A program made the position numbers and the translations under genes. Below are positions 33,401 to 45,130 of a stretch of 64,000 nt of DNA, piece by piece. Origin of the DNA: Scolanthus callimorphus (Eukaryota > Cnidaria > Anthozoa > Actiniaria > Edwardsiidae). The stretch is taken from contig CM066919.1 of the NCBI GenBank assembly GCA_033964015.1, forward strand, positions 6,573,831 through 6,637,830, written 5' to 3'. Under the pieces are notes generated by a model, which made no database searches, was not told the origin of the DNA, and saw only the letters and a program-made list of their open reading frames with translations. Numbering within the stretch: position 1 is the first letter of the stretch; each line of letters begins with the position of its first letter.

Positions 33401-36400
33401 TTTTGACAGACCTAGTTATTTTTAAAACGATTTTACCGCTATAAAATTGTAAAGCTTTTGTTTTACTAGCCAATCAGATTCGTTTTATCAGTAGCTTTAC
33501 ATTTGCAAGATATGCACGTGCTTAGCACTGATTTCTTGTTGTTCTCTGCTATTGTTATTTAAAATAAACGTGACCACAGCGGCCGGCATAGAAACAAGAG
33601 TAAATACCAAACTAAAAATAACTAGGTCTGCCAAAACGCCTTATCAAGAATATATATCAGAGGAACGCCCCTACTTATGAGCCCCTAGGCGGGATATCCA
33701 TTAGGAGTTTTTGCACAGTAATATTAAGATTTAAATTTAGATTTAGAAAAAATGGGGACCAGCTTTCTATTATGGCGACCATCTTTCATTATTTGGCGAC
33801 ATATAAATTTTTATGTTGGTACCCTGCGGAATAAAAGCAATTAGCTTCCCGTACGCTTTGCGTACCTATGTTTTAAGTTACGCGCCAATGGTATACCTCT
33901 CGAAAGAATTTAATGTGACTCTGCACACACTGGCGGAGCCAGTTTTTATGCACTTTCCCTGGGTGTGTAAACATGGCAATATGTCCTTGACTCCAGCTTT
34001 GAGTGAGGGATGATCCATAAGTATCGAGTACGCTTGGGTTATGAATCTAAGAAGCCTCGTTCTATATCCATACGGGCGACAATGAATACAGTCACACTCG
34101 TTACGAACCACGTTAATGAGGAAACTTAGTTCGATTCTGCGCACTACGTTCAAGCACCATTTAATTGATTCAGTAGACAAATTAATATTCAACTTGAGAA
34201 GGGAGACTTAAACGAAACATAGCAACACGAGTGGGAGCATTTGTTTTTCCCTTTATATTTCACTGTAAGGGAAAGAACGACGCCCTCTTATTAGTCAGAC
34301 ATTATGATCAAAGTTGACAATATCCCATGCAGTGGACGGTTTAAGGATCGAGTATTCGTAGGAATGAATAATTTTGCCTCAAAGCGTTGCTATGCAAATC
34401 GGGGTTATCTTGAAAACCTTCAACGCGAGTGCAAACTTCTCCCGCAATTTATGACTAACTCGGCATTTTCCCAACGAAACGAAGCCTCACACAATTTGTA
34501 ACAATGTTTCCTTGAGATAATGTGCTATAACGAATTTTAATCCGGTACGGTTTTAACATATTATTCCACAAGTTTTGATACCCACTTTGTCTCAAATTTC
34601 CACATGAATAGGCTCATTGCCGTGTTGTTGCTCCATAACATTGCTTTATAAATTTGAAAACATTATTATGTTTGCCTCTAAAAAACATGTATCTAGCTGG
34701 AAATATAATCAGAAATCAACCTGCTTATTTGTGCTCGGGATTTGGGGGTTCTTTTGTAATATATACACTGCAAGTGCGGCACTCTTGGTCTACAACACAA
34801 TTACATACACAATAAACATAACACTCAAAATGCGCGCTCTAAATAAATCCATTCAGATATGGGCAAACTGCCAATATCACACAATTTATATCGTTTTATT
34901 TCATTTCGCTAGCTACTGTTATTGGCCTGGTAAACTAAGCACAGCACAGTCAACGGTATCATGTGCGAACAGCTGCGCTGCTAGACAGAGCGGAAATGAC
35001 CTGCTTAGATCACTAAATTTCAAATAATAAGGACAGGTTAACTCAGATAAGCTTGATTTTTTGCATACAGACTCCTTGCCTGAATAAAAACAAAATATCA
35101 AAAATGACTTTTTCTAATGGATCCGTCTTTGAGATATTAGGCTTTCAACATTGGTTTCTGTGCCATTTTATGGGAGAATTAGTACTTTGATCAGGAATTA
35201 TGCAAACTTTGCTCAATCATATCTAAAATTCATATTCTTCAATTTTCTTAAAAATTTGGAATTAACCTTTTAGCCATAGAAACTCTTTGTATACGGAATC
35301 TTGAGCTTATATATTGAAATATGGCAAAGTTAGACATTTCATTTTTGGTCATTTCCGCTCTGTCGCGCTGCTAGTATAATTTTATCTCAAATTTTGTGTT
35401 CTCAGAAAACCCCTCAACGTTCCTATTTCGCCGTTTCGAAATCTTTAAAATCTGCACTAAGAATTCAATTCTCTAAATGGAGATAAAATGCGTTATTTTC
35501 CTCTTTACATGGCTTCGGAAAAGAATTCAAGACGATCACCATGGAAACACACAAAAAAGGTGGATAAGGCTGGGGCAAAACCGTTTGAGCACTCATCTGA
35601 TTCAACTTCATTCATCATTTGTTGAGTCAGCCATGTCGATTGTTGAATTGGTTTGTCTCCAACCAAAGATACAGGAATACAGCCCTGTCCACAATGCCAT
35701 GGCGTTTTGTAGTGCACACACGTTTTCCGGATCTTGGTCGTCAGGGGCGTAGCAAGAGAGTAGTATATCAAAGTGAAAATGTTAATAGTACGCAGTTGCG
35801 TACTTTGTGTATTGGTAGCTATGCCCCTGGTGGTTGTACTAAGAGGCCATTTTACAGGATAAGAGTTTAAAAATAGTTATTGGTTTGGTTCTTACATCAC
35901 ATGTGTACATGCTGTGTAATATCTGTGAGCTGGTGAGCAATGTACACAAGGAAGCATTACATAGCGAATATAGCCTGAGAGTAGTTGGACTGATGAAACC
36001 CCATTTGGTATAGATGTCGATAGTTTTGGAATTTGTAGTTAAGACATGATTCTTGCAGTTAAACATGTGTACCATGCAAGCCACCAACGTGTGCTTCAAT
36101 ATCAATTTTCAGGGGCCCTGAACACCCCGTCCCCTAGAATTTGCTCAACCCCTCCCTTTGAATTTCGAGGTTACCTAAGCACCAACCTTTTCGACACAGA
36201 CCCCTACCAGGGGTGTTCGACCCCTCCTTCCCTTGGAAATTCCAGGGTTTAGATAAACCCCTTTCCCCTGGATTTCCTCGAATCCCCCGGTGCGCAAAGA
36301 AAATGCAATCAGCCATTTCCTACAACCAGTAAGTCCACGATTCACTCCTGGTGTGGACAGCCTTAGCCCTTTCTTCGATTGGGGGAGATGGCATGCAACT

Positions 36401-39400
36401 CGCCAAATTCTCCTGAGATCCACTTGTCTACTGGGTATCTATTCTCCACCCCAACCCCTCTCAGCCTGAAAGGTGTTTTTGACTAGGACTTTGGGCCTTC
36501 CAAGTATGTGGGACACAGTTATCGGGGCAAGACAGCCCCCCAGAGATGGGGGCGGCCCAGCTCTAATGGTAGCTAGCTAGCGTGATTAGTACCTATAGTT
36601 TCTATCATGACCTGATGAGTTGGAGTGCTACGTTTCCATCCCCTCTATCCTACGTACATTCTGTAGTTGTTCCTCATAGGCTGCAAGCATTAAGATTAAT
36701 CCGATTTGAAGGGCTTGGGGTTCCCAACTTAATAAACCCGGAGTCTTTCTCTAGTCGCCCCCTGCCGTAGGAAGATGAACGACCATTTAGGTATTGACAC
36801 GAAAAAGCTTCTTTTTAGTTTTTTTCTTTCCTCTCCTCTTTTCAGTTATCATGGAACAGAGAAAAAAACTGGGAATGACAAGGTTTTGTTTAAAATTATT
36901 TTATAAGGATGTGATGCAAGAATTTGAAGTTCCTAGTTAGTTTATTAGTTTATTGGGTCTGTTCTTTGGTAAAGTTCGACTGCCGCGAATTCCCATGTGG
37001 ACCGACGTAGAAGACGAGAGTATGAAGCCTATGTTTGGGGTGGGGGTTAGGTCATTTCCCACATCAGGAAAGGGAATAGATTTGTGCGTATTATTTTTCA
37101 CAGATTTCTTTGCAACCATGTGGCGATATTTATGTTTTTTAACCAGACCAGGATAGGGGTGATTTTCACAGATTCTGTAGAACTGGTTTCCCCTCTAGAC
37201 TCAGCGGCAAAATTCGCACCTCAAAAACTTGGATGCACAATACAACTTGCCGTCTTTATCGTGGCCACGTACTTTCTATTCTGAGTCATTGGGCATGTTC
37301 TTTGGGAAAATTCAACTGCCACTGACACGAATGACAGGCGTAGAAAATGGTAGAGGGAGTGGTAGGTCTTGTGGTATATAACATAAACAACTCAAAAACT
37401 AATTTCATCGCCGACGCCTCGGAGACAATCTTTCAAATATCCCATATTAATTGTTATACTTTTTATATAGAAAACAACAACGAATCTAGTTTTACTACGT
37501 TAGCTAGCTTTGCTGGTTATAGTTATCATTCTTATTATTATCATTATTTCATAATTTAGGTTTAAGCACATAGACTGTTTTCATTCTTTAGAATTATTGA
37601 GCAAGATTACTTTTTAAATGTAAATTTTTTTTCAAATTGAATTATTGTCCATATCTGAATAGATTTATAATATCTGAATGGAGTGCGCATTTTGAATGTT
37701 ATGTTTAATTGTGTATGTTCAATTGAATCAAGGCGCGCGTATAGGATTCTCGACCGAAGTGCCGCATTTGCAGTGTATATATTACAAAAGAAACCCCAAA
37801 CCCCGAGCACAAATATGCAGGTTACTTTCTGATTATATTTCCAGCTAGATACATGTTTTTTAGAGGCAAACATAATAAGGGACGTGTCATTATTTACCGG
37901 GGGGGGGGGGGAGGGCTCCCATTTTTTTCAAACAAGGCTAAAAAAAAATAGGACCCTCCCCTTGAACATAACAAAAAATTGTGACCCTCCCCCAGTCGTA
38001 TAGGTAAAAAATTGGGACCCTCCCCCATGTCAATTATATGTTCTGAAAAACCTGTCAGATAGACTATTGTCCGAGTAAAGCAATGACTCTTTCATTCTTC
38101 TTAACAGCTGAAATACTTTTTTCTTACTTCTGTCAAAGCTATTAGGAAGCGCGGTTATTAATTATCCGCCTCGATTATTTACGTGAGGATTTTGGGTAAT
38201 ACACGGTAAAAATGCAGTGATCCTCCCTCTATAAGTACAATGATTAATGTGATTCCACCTCTCCCGTCCCCTATTTGACCTAGTACTGAAGACATTTAAC
38301 AGAAAAGGGGGGTCGCGTATCTTTCATTGCGCGCGAAGCGCGCTCGAATTTGATAAACGCATTTCACCAAGCCTCAGAGATAGGGTAGATGAACATGTTT
38401 TGTGTATGGTATACTGTAAACAAAGCCTGTCAGGAGTCCAGGAAGCACGTTACCTCAACTATATCGGTTAGATGAAAGCTTCTATTGATGGGCTCCTGTG
38501 CCAACAAGGTTATATTATTCATGCGCACAACTGCGCGCCACAAATGACGAGGAAATTAATATTCATGTGGCGCGAAGCGCGGCCCAACGGACGAATTTCT
38601 ATGCTAGTTGTAACGACGAAAACTCACTCTTACCTCTCTTTCAAACATATAGCGACTTGCCCGCCAGCCTATCATTGCAGGGCATTTTTGGGAGAGTTTG
38701 CTTTTCCTCGTCAAGATACACTAGTTCTTGTAAACGGCGTGAGGGTGGTGTCTTCATTGCTCAAAGAGTATATGAGATGTCAGTCTTTATGCGCGCGAAG
38801 CGCGCCGAAATTTTTATAGAGAAGTTGCTGAAATAACCACTATCGGCATCTGTTTTACCCTCTTCATCGTCCAAATGTTGCTGAAAAAATTATGACCCTC
38901 CCCCAAACAGGAGTAAAAAAATTTGGACCCTCCCTTTAGACACGCGAAAAAAATTAGGACCCTCCCCACAAAAATTAGGAGCCCTCCCCCCCCCCCGCTA
39001 AATAATGACACGTCCCTAATGTTTTCAAATTTATAAAGCAATGTTATGGAGCAACAACACGGAAATGAGCCTATTCATGTGGAAATTTGAGACAAAGTGG
39101 GTATCAAAACTTGTGGAATAATATGTTAAAACCGTACCGGATTAAAATTCGTTATAGCACATTATCTCAAGGAAACATTGTTACAAATTGTGTGAGGCTT
39201 CGTTTCGTTGGGAAAATGCCGAGTTAGTCATAAATTGCGGGAGAAGTTTGCACGCGCGTTGAAGGTTTTCAAGATAACCCCGATTTGCATAGCAACGCTT
39301 TGAGGCAAAATTATTCATTCCTACGAATACTCGATCCTTAAACCGTCCACTGCATGGGATATTGTCAACTTTGATCATAATGTCTGACTAATAAGAGGCG

Positions 39401-42400
39401 TCATTCTTTCCCTTACAGTGAAATATAAAGGGAAAAACAAATGCTCCCACTCGTGTTGCTATGTTTCGTTTAAGTCTCCCTTCTCAAGTTGAATATTAAT
39501 TTGTCTACTGAATCAATTAAATTGGTGCTTGAACGTAGTGCGCAGAATCGAACTAAGTTTCCTTAACGTGTTCGTAACGAGTGTGACAGTCTTTGATACA
39601 GTATAGCATGTGGGGGAGGAAATCAAGTCAAATGTGACTGAATTTAATACTTTTGAAGAGGTTGCAAGCAGTAAAAACAGTACCACGAAGCGAAGACAAA
39701 ATAACATCAGAATATGTTACCATTTATAAAAACGATTGCGCATGCGCAAAACAATGATACTAAATTTCGAGACCTTTTGGAGATAATTTCCAAATGAAAT
39801 TACCCACATGGACAAAAGAGCGATTAAGTCGACAAGCTGTTGATTTTTTACGCGCAACGATAAAGTTGAGCAATGAAAAGAAAAAAAACAGGTGTCCCAC
39901 ATGGAAAACTAAACCGTCTTTCTGGCCTATATATATGTCGAGCGATGTATAGAAATCGTTAGTTGTTCACTACTCATCACAAGGGGCGTCTATTTATGGT
40001 CTGGTGGCCGGGCGTTCCCTCACCTAGGTCCCTGGACCGAGTCCCTGAGTACTGAGCAATTAACACCGAGGATAGCGACTGTCAGGGCCGAAATCTCTGG
40101 CGTGGGCGTAAGAACCGTACGGTCGCCATACGACGCTTCAGCTCCGTCTGGAAGTATGGTCCTCGTTTTTTTTTTAACAATTAAATAATTTACGACGCTT
40201 CAGCTCCGTCTGGAAGTATGGTCCTCGTTTCTTTTAACAATTAAATAATTTCATAGGCAGTTTTATTATGGCATGTTGCGAGGTTTGGTCTGTATGTTTT
40301 TCACGTTTTTTATACAAATATATACATTTAATATTGAAAGCTTTTCTATTTCATACTTTTTAACGTTTCAACTGTCATTTTTTCTACCAGAAATTTAAAA
40401 TTAGTTGTGATTGGTTATCAATTGTTTTTTCTCTTCTGTTCTGATGACTACGTCTTGTAATATATCATCGTCAAGGTCTGAAAGTAGATTGAAAAAGAAA
40501 AAAAGAAAATCAGAATCAGAAAAATAACCAAAACTTTATGCGCAAAACCCTAAATCAGAAAAAGCAGCCAAACGTAGTGTAACCTTTCTAAAAATCGGCG
40601 AAATCGTTCTCATGCATTGCATTGCATAACCCGTTGATACCGAGGTCTTTTCGGGATTTCTCTAGATGGCAGGTTCCCATCTAATTCTCTACTGACCAAG
40701 GATGGGTTTCATGACGCGGTTACGTAGCTTGCGTATGTCGGGAGAAACGCGCGCCCTCCGATTGGCTGAATGCAGGGCTGGGCTGAATGGTTCAAAGCGG
40801 AGATTCGCTCCCACTAGTAAGACTATCCGGCCTCCTGGTGCAAAAGTACTTTCGGAATCTTGAAGCTTCGCTTCGCGCAGAAACACAAACTTGGCGTCGA
40901 ATGTGTGAATTGACGCTCGTGAAAAATGCCGAAAGTTATGAGAAAAGTCAAAAACTGTTCAACATACGGTACAAACACCCTACAGGGAAAGTGTGAGAAG
41001 GCACTACCCAGTTTTTCTCGAAGCGGTGAACAAAGTAAAAAGAACGGGTACTGACAAATTAAGTCCCTCAGGGGAGGTGATGGGCGCATTGGCAAACTTA
41101 CCCCGTGAGGGAAGGTGCAGGGGAGATGTGCTCGTGGTGGCATGTGTGGTGTGGTATTGTGATCTGTATCGGTCATATTGACAAACTTACCCCGTGAGGG
41201 GAGGTGCAGGGGAGATGTGCTCGTGGTGGCATGTGTGGTGTGGTATTGTGATCTGTATCGGTCATATTGACAAACTTACCCCGTGAGGGACTGGTGCTCG
41301 TGGTGACATGTAAGGTGTGGTATTGTGATCTGTATCGGTCATATTGACAAACTTACCCCGTGAGGGGAGGTGCAGGGGAGTGGTGCTCGTGGTGACATGT
41401 AAGGTGTGGTATTGTGATCTGTATCGGTCATATTGACAAACTTACCCCGTGAGGGGAGGTGCAGGGGAGTGGTGCTCGTGGTGACATGTAAGGTGTGGTA
41501 TTGTGATCTGTATCGATCATATTGACAAACTTACCCCGTGAGGGAGGTGCAGGGGAGTGGTGCTCGTGGTGACATGTAAGGTGTGGTATTGTGATCTGTA
41601 TCGATCATATTGACAAACTTACCCCGTGAGGGGAGGTGCAGGGGAGTGGCTCGTGGTGACATGTAAGGTGTGGTATTGTGATCTGTATCGATCATATTGA
41701 CAAACTTACCCCGTGAGGGGAGGTGCAGGGGAGTGGTGCTCGTGGTGACATGTAAGGTGTGGTATTGTGCTCAGGCAGATTAAGGCTTGGCTAGACACCA
41801 ATTTGCTCAATAAATTGATTTTTAAGACATTTCATCTTACAGACTGATGGAATATCAAATGTTTTGGTATGTATTAATAGAAAACCTTGAACCAAAAAAA
41901 ATTGATACCTATTCCGGTACGAAGAGTAGTCACGTGTCAAGCTAGCACTGGAATTTGAGCCAAATTTTTCAATTAAAAATGGGGAGTACAAGGAAATATA
42001 GGATACAACAAATTACCATTCATTTTGCTCCTTTCCCAGAGTACTTTAAGGAATAGTTTTTTGAAGTTTGGAAAAACCTTCAGAACGTGAGATATCCTGC
42101 AAAACAGGTCACGTGACCTTATTTGCATATGATATTTTCCTAAATATCTCCTTCCCAAGTAACGGTAGTCAACCTGCAAAGTCTATTTCATATAGCTATC
42201 CTAACCCTCTCATAAATAATATATATTTCACTTAGCTATTTTAATGCTAAGTACTCCCCATTTTCGAAAATTCATTTTAGCTGCCTTAAGGTCACGTGAC
42301 CCTTGGAACGAAATTTTATACCCATCAAAATGTCACAGGTCTTAATATGTACTTCCCATAAACAGATGAACATGATATGTCAAATAGCAAAAGTGCTATT

Positions 42401-44029
42401 GCAAAATATAATTTTTATGCTATTTTATTCGAAAGCCAAGCCTTAATTCACCTGAGTGATCTGTATCGGTCATATTGACAAACTTACCCCGTGAGGGGAG
42501 GTGCAGGGGAGTGGTGCTCGTGGTGACATGTAAGGTGTGGTATTGTGATCTGTATCGATCATATTGACAAACTTACCCCGTGAGGGGAGGTGCAGGGAGT
42601 GGTGCTCGTGGTGGCATGTGTGGTGTGGTATTGTGATCTGTATCGGTCATATTGACAAACTTACCCCGTGAGGGGAGGTGCAGGGGAGTGGTGCTCGTGG
42701 TGACATGTAAGGTGTGGTATTGTGATCTGTATCGGTCATATTGACAAACTTACCCCGTGAGGGGAGGTGCAGGGGAGTGGTGCTCGTGGTGTAGTATGGT
42801 GATCTCTATCGGTCATAATGACAAGCTTACCCCGTGAGGGGAGGTGCAGAGTGCTCGTGGTGGCATATGTGTGGTGTGGTATAGTGATCTCTATCGGTCA
42901 CAACTCGACAAACGTCCCCTGTGAGGGGAGGTGCAGGGGAGTGGTGCTCGTTGTGACGTGTGGTGGTGTGTTATTGTGATCTCTATCGGTCATATTGACA
43001 AAACTTACCCTGTGAGGGGAGGTGCAGGGTGCTCGTGGTGGCATGTGTGGTGTGGTATAGTGATCTCTATCGGTTCTTTCTCTGTATCTTCAGATTTCTC
43101 GTGACTCTCTGTAGTAACGCTTTGTTTTGCAGGGGCACCCCCACAGTTGCAAGGAGGACAATCCTCCCATCTCTCCCGTCCCTGCCAGCTATTCCCTGCG
43201 CGCCAGGGGGTCCGGGTGGTCCTGGGGGACCGGGTGCACCGTAACAAAACGCTGCAGGCTGCAAGTAGAAAATATTGGGCACATAATGCGCTAACAAGTA
43301 ATCAAATTTGAAACATAACTTTATTTGGAACCTGGTGGCGTCCAGTTTTAATCTTTAGGCTTTGAATTCGGCTGCAGTATAATTTGTATTGTTTATTTTG
43401 TTTTTCTGTCAGTTTAATGGTGTCTTTTTGTGTAATCAGGTAATCCTGTCGCCCTCAAATCTATTCTTTTTTCCCGCCATTTACGTGACATGCAAGGCTG
43501 CAAGGTTACAGCTGTATTCAGCAGCGATCAAGTTACGTTTACTGCAGGTGGGGGGCAATTAAAAAACACAGGACATGCAAAGACTAAAACAAAAATTAAA
43601 TATTTATAGAAGAAAATCTCACTGATAATCAACCAAATTTACGAAGTTATGAAGTTAACTTTCCCTCAGTCATTTTAGATATACATTAAAATTGCTGAAT
43701 GTGTCAGGTGCCTCTTAAATTGCGCGCGAGTTTCAGTTTATAAGAGGTTCCCATTTTCCTCTTTTTGCTCGCCTAACGGTAAATCAGTGTCATTCAGGTT
43801 CACAATCATGACATAGAACGGCAAGCCCTACACATCCACGACGTAGTAAGATTATAAAAGACGTTCATTTAGTGTAACACACTAAAACAAATCGCGTAAT
43901 TACCTTATCATGAAAGAGAAACGATCTACGTAGATACTCGGCCTTCTCTGCAGACGTGGAACTTTTCTTGTGTTTGCAAGTGACTAGAGTCAACAACATA
44001 GCCAGAAGAAATACCCACAAGATTTGCAT
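30416..44029 (-). CDS. Secreted collagen plus fibrinogen-like matrix protein (SOMP5-like), five exons
   Basis: Exons on the minus strand: 43904-44029, 43009-43258, 33012-33138, 32433-32819, 30416-30700. Exon 1 encodes a signal peptide (MQILWVFLLAMLLTLVTC). Exon 2 encodes Gly-X-Y triplets (GAPGPPGPPGPP through GRDGRDG), then, in a shifted frame, CPPCNCGG and EPIEIT...PPLTG. Exon 3 has EPCSGLGSEHN, SCAEIL and GKYWLVSIHGKPYT. Exon 4 begins AHCEM and has GWTQV, a start like that of fibrinogen-related domains. Exon 5 begins EWCGLNLGS and ends AQTAYIYVN. All junctions are in phase (0, 2, 0, 0), but exon 2 enters in one frame and leaves in another: one base is missing near 43170, where a GRD GRD GRD CPPC reading would be restored. 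The product would be about 391 residues. The layout resembles cnidarian skeletal-organic-matrix-type proteins. The name is tentative; the exon chain is well supported. Confidence 0.72.
31035..31210. repeat. Hairpin inverted repeat in the matrix-gene intron
   Basis: CACAGGGAAATTCTGCAGAA at 31035 is mirrored by TTCTGCAGAAATTCCCTGTG at 31191-31210, and CATCCATGGGAAAAGCT by AGCTTTTCCCATGGATG inside. MITE-like. Confidence 0.75.
31690..32130 (+). repeat. Tandem repeat of about 115-127 bp carrying TGACGTCA sites, four copies
   Basis: Units begin AAGGTCACGTGACATGACGT and continue AGAAAAGTCAATATCTCA, GGCAACATC and TGACCAAACTTGGGTAAA. Each has a CACGTG E-box and most have a palindromic TGACGTCA or ATGACGTCAT word. 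It lies in the matrix-gene intron 4 (antisense). Non-coding. Confidence 0.8.
33347..33686. mobile_element. hAT-like MITE, ends CAGGGGCTCATAAATAGGGG, 8-bp duplication
   Basis: Ends CAGGGGCTCATAAATAGGGG and CCCCTACTTATGAGCCCCT, flanked by AGGCGGGA at 33339-33346 and 33687-33694. It sits in the 9.9 kb intron of the matrix gene. Confidence 0.85.
35742..35829. repeat. Very short MITE, ends CAGGGGCGTAGC
   Basis: CAGGGGCGTAGCAAGAG is mirrored by TAGCTATGCCCCTG, about 88 bp apart. Ends resemble those of the element at 4622-4769. Confidence 0.55.
37879..39016. mobile_element. 1.14 kb non-autonomous element, TAA duplication (Harbinger-like), copy 1
   Basis: Ends GGGACGTGTCATTATTTA and TAAATAATGACACGTCCC, flanked by TAA at 37876-37878 and 39017-39019. 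The other arm of the surrounding inverted duplication keeps the empty site (AACATTATTATG at about 34661-34672). TWA duplications are typical of PIF/Harbinger elements. The interior has GACCCTCCCC repeats and GCGCGCGAAGCGCGC palindromes. The short frames inside have no recognised domain and no transposase is seen. A second copy lies at 62482-63543. Confidence 0.85.
39738..39937 (+). promoter_or_regulatory. snRNA-type promoter of small-RNA gene copy B
   Basis: TTGCGCATGCGCAAAAC at 39738, GGTGTCCCACATGGA at 39891-39905 and CTATATATATG at about 39927-39937, in the same order and spacing as copies A and C. Confidence 0.55.
39957..40175 (+). ncRNA. Unidentified small RNA-like gene, copy B
   Basis: Nearly identical to copy A over GGTCTGGTGGCCGGGCGTTC, GATAGCGACTGTCAGGGCCG and CGTACGGTCGCCATACGACG, ending TATGGTCCTCG and T10 (about 40166-40175). 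It lies inside the largest intron of the matrix gene, on the opposite strand. Directly after it (40191-40232) the last 40 or so nt of the unit (ACGACGCTTCAGCTCCGTCT and the following GGAAGTATGGTCCTCGTTT) are repeated with the trailing AACAATTAAATAATTT, so the 3' end is tandemly duplicated. Confidence 0.62.
40188..40252 (+). repeat. Tandemly duplicated 3' end of small-RNA gene copy B
   Basis: About 62 bp, containing the terminal stem-loop sequence, the T-run and AACAATTAAATAATTT, repeats the immediately preceding block. Confidence 0.75.
41045..43090 (-). repeat. 89-bp satellite derived from exon 2 end and splice donor of the matrix gene
   Basis: About 15 units. ACCCCGTGAGG-type words occur at 41101, 41190, 41279, 41356, 41445, 41534, 41622, 41709, then 42487, 42576, 42664, 42753, 42830, 42914, and lastly 43008. 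The 43008 unit is the real end of coding exon 2 (ACAGG|GTAAGT on the minus strand). On the minus strand each unit contains a version of the exon's final codons (P-I-x-I-T-x-P-H, C-H-H-E-H, PAPPLTG), followed by GG|GTAAGTTTGTC. The array is split by a MITE at 41770-42456. A degenerate unit lies at about 41045-41095. Because 89 is not a multiple of three, reading through one unit shifts frame. Confidence 0.85.
41770..42456. mobile_element. MITE inserted in the 89-bp satellite
   Basis: Ends CTCAGGCAGATTAAGGCTTG and CAAGCCTTAATTCACCTGAG. It splits one satellite unit (GTATTGTG / TGATCTGTATCGG); the satellite gives the empty site and suggests a 2-bp TG duplication. The interior is AT-rich with inverted TGGGGAGTAC / GTACTCCCCA words and GGTCACGTGACC. 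No coding region. Confidence 0.8.
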
Positions 44030-44984
44030 TCTGCTTTACAACCCTACTGGGTTTGGGAAATAGCACGAGCCTTTCTTCAAAAGATTTAAAATTTTAAAGG
44101 GGAATTACTATGCGCTGTATGAACAGGACGTCAGCGAGTTCGACTCATGGCAAAGGTAGAGGGATTGTGAAGGGTCATAGAACACGGTACGGGTGGTTTA
44201 AAACATGTATTGTTATTTCAGTTTTCTCCAAGTTAATGACAATTAGTGGTTTTGTTATTATAAGAGACCTCCACCCGTAGCAGGTGAAAGAAGAGTGAAA
44301 TGTTTCACCAGGGTCTTGGGCGAACAGGAAGCTATAGATTTCCTCTAACGTTTTCTACCAGAGAAACAATTAAGTTTGACCAGGAACTCTCCTTCAGTGA
44401 AAACAATAGATGATAATACAATGAATAGTAGTTTGTTAAATTTCTTTCGGAAAATCTTTTAATTGCGGTGATTATTGTTCAGAATTTATATAGAAAATAA
44501 TAATATTAATAATAATTTGTACAACAAAATTTGATTTTATTAGCCCCTTCATTCCTATAGGTTTCATTTGTGTGATCACTTTTACGATTAGTACTTATTA
44601 AGTGACTATAAGACATTCCGCGCGCTGATTGGTCGAGTATATTATTGTCTCTCCCTATAATCACCTGCCGTGTCTCATTCTTGTCTCCTTGCAGGGGAGT
44701 CTGGTGACAACCATTTCAAAATCTCTGCAAACCCAGAGTAGAACAAACATAGGCAAGCAAGCAATTTCTTTCATGGCTTCTGAAATCTGGAAAGATTTTT
44801 AATAATTCTAGCGTCTTTGCTTTTCCAAACTTGCTAAGCATCATCTACTGTTTGCTCAAGGACTGACAAAATGGAGAACCATAAAATCATTCATTTGCTG
44901 TACTAATAACTTGGGTATGCTCTTATATATATTTGTTTTTCTTTCTTTTTTTCAGCGTTCTTTTTCATCGGCTCTAAAACTAAT

Positions 44985-45130
44985 TTTTAATGGTAAGGGA
45001 GGCTAACTAGAAAACTGGATAGTTCACTTGGTCTCCCTGCTCGCACTTTTTTTCCACTAAAATACAAACTTCCTCCATACCTATATTCTGTGTAATAACT
45101 CCAACTATAATAGCTACAAGAGTCACAAAT
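44985..45130 (+). repeat. Dispersed repeat (GGGAGGCTAACTAGAAAACT), copy 1
   Basis: Shares GGGAGGCTAACTAGAAAACT, TAGTTCACTTGGTCTCCCTG and CTCGCACTTTTTTTCCACTA with 58695-58825. Type of element unknown. Confidence 0.65.

Larger units (their letters stand above)
34090..39590. repeat. Large inverted duplication (foldback), arms 34090-34870 and 37640-39590
   Basis: The left arm (for example TTGATTCAGTAGACAAATTA and TATCCCATGCAGTGGACGGT) is the reverse complement of the right arm. Each arm encodes the same 65-codon open frame (34304-34501 plus, 39181-39378 minus), starting MIKVDNIPCSGRFKDR, with only one residue different. The right arm is longer because it contains the element at 37879-39016. About 2.8 kb of unrelated DNA lies between the arms. 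It could be a foldback transposon or a palindromic duplication; the frame has no recognised domain. Confidence 0.8.

Noticed and set aside
38472..38836. Two overlapping frames of about 112-115 codons, related to one at 63053
   Set aside because: They fall inside the non-autonomous element at 37879-39016 and its second copy, change frame between copies, and show no domain.
40787..41181. Frames at the edge of the 89-bp satellite
   Set aside because: No recognised domain; partly satellite sequence; not joined to the exon chain of the matrix gene.
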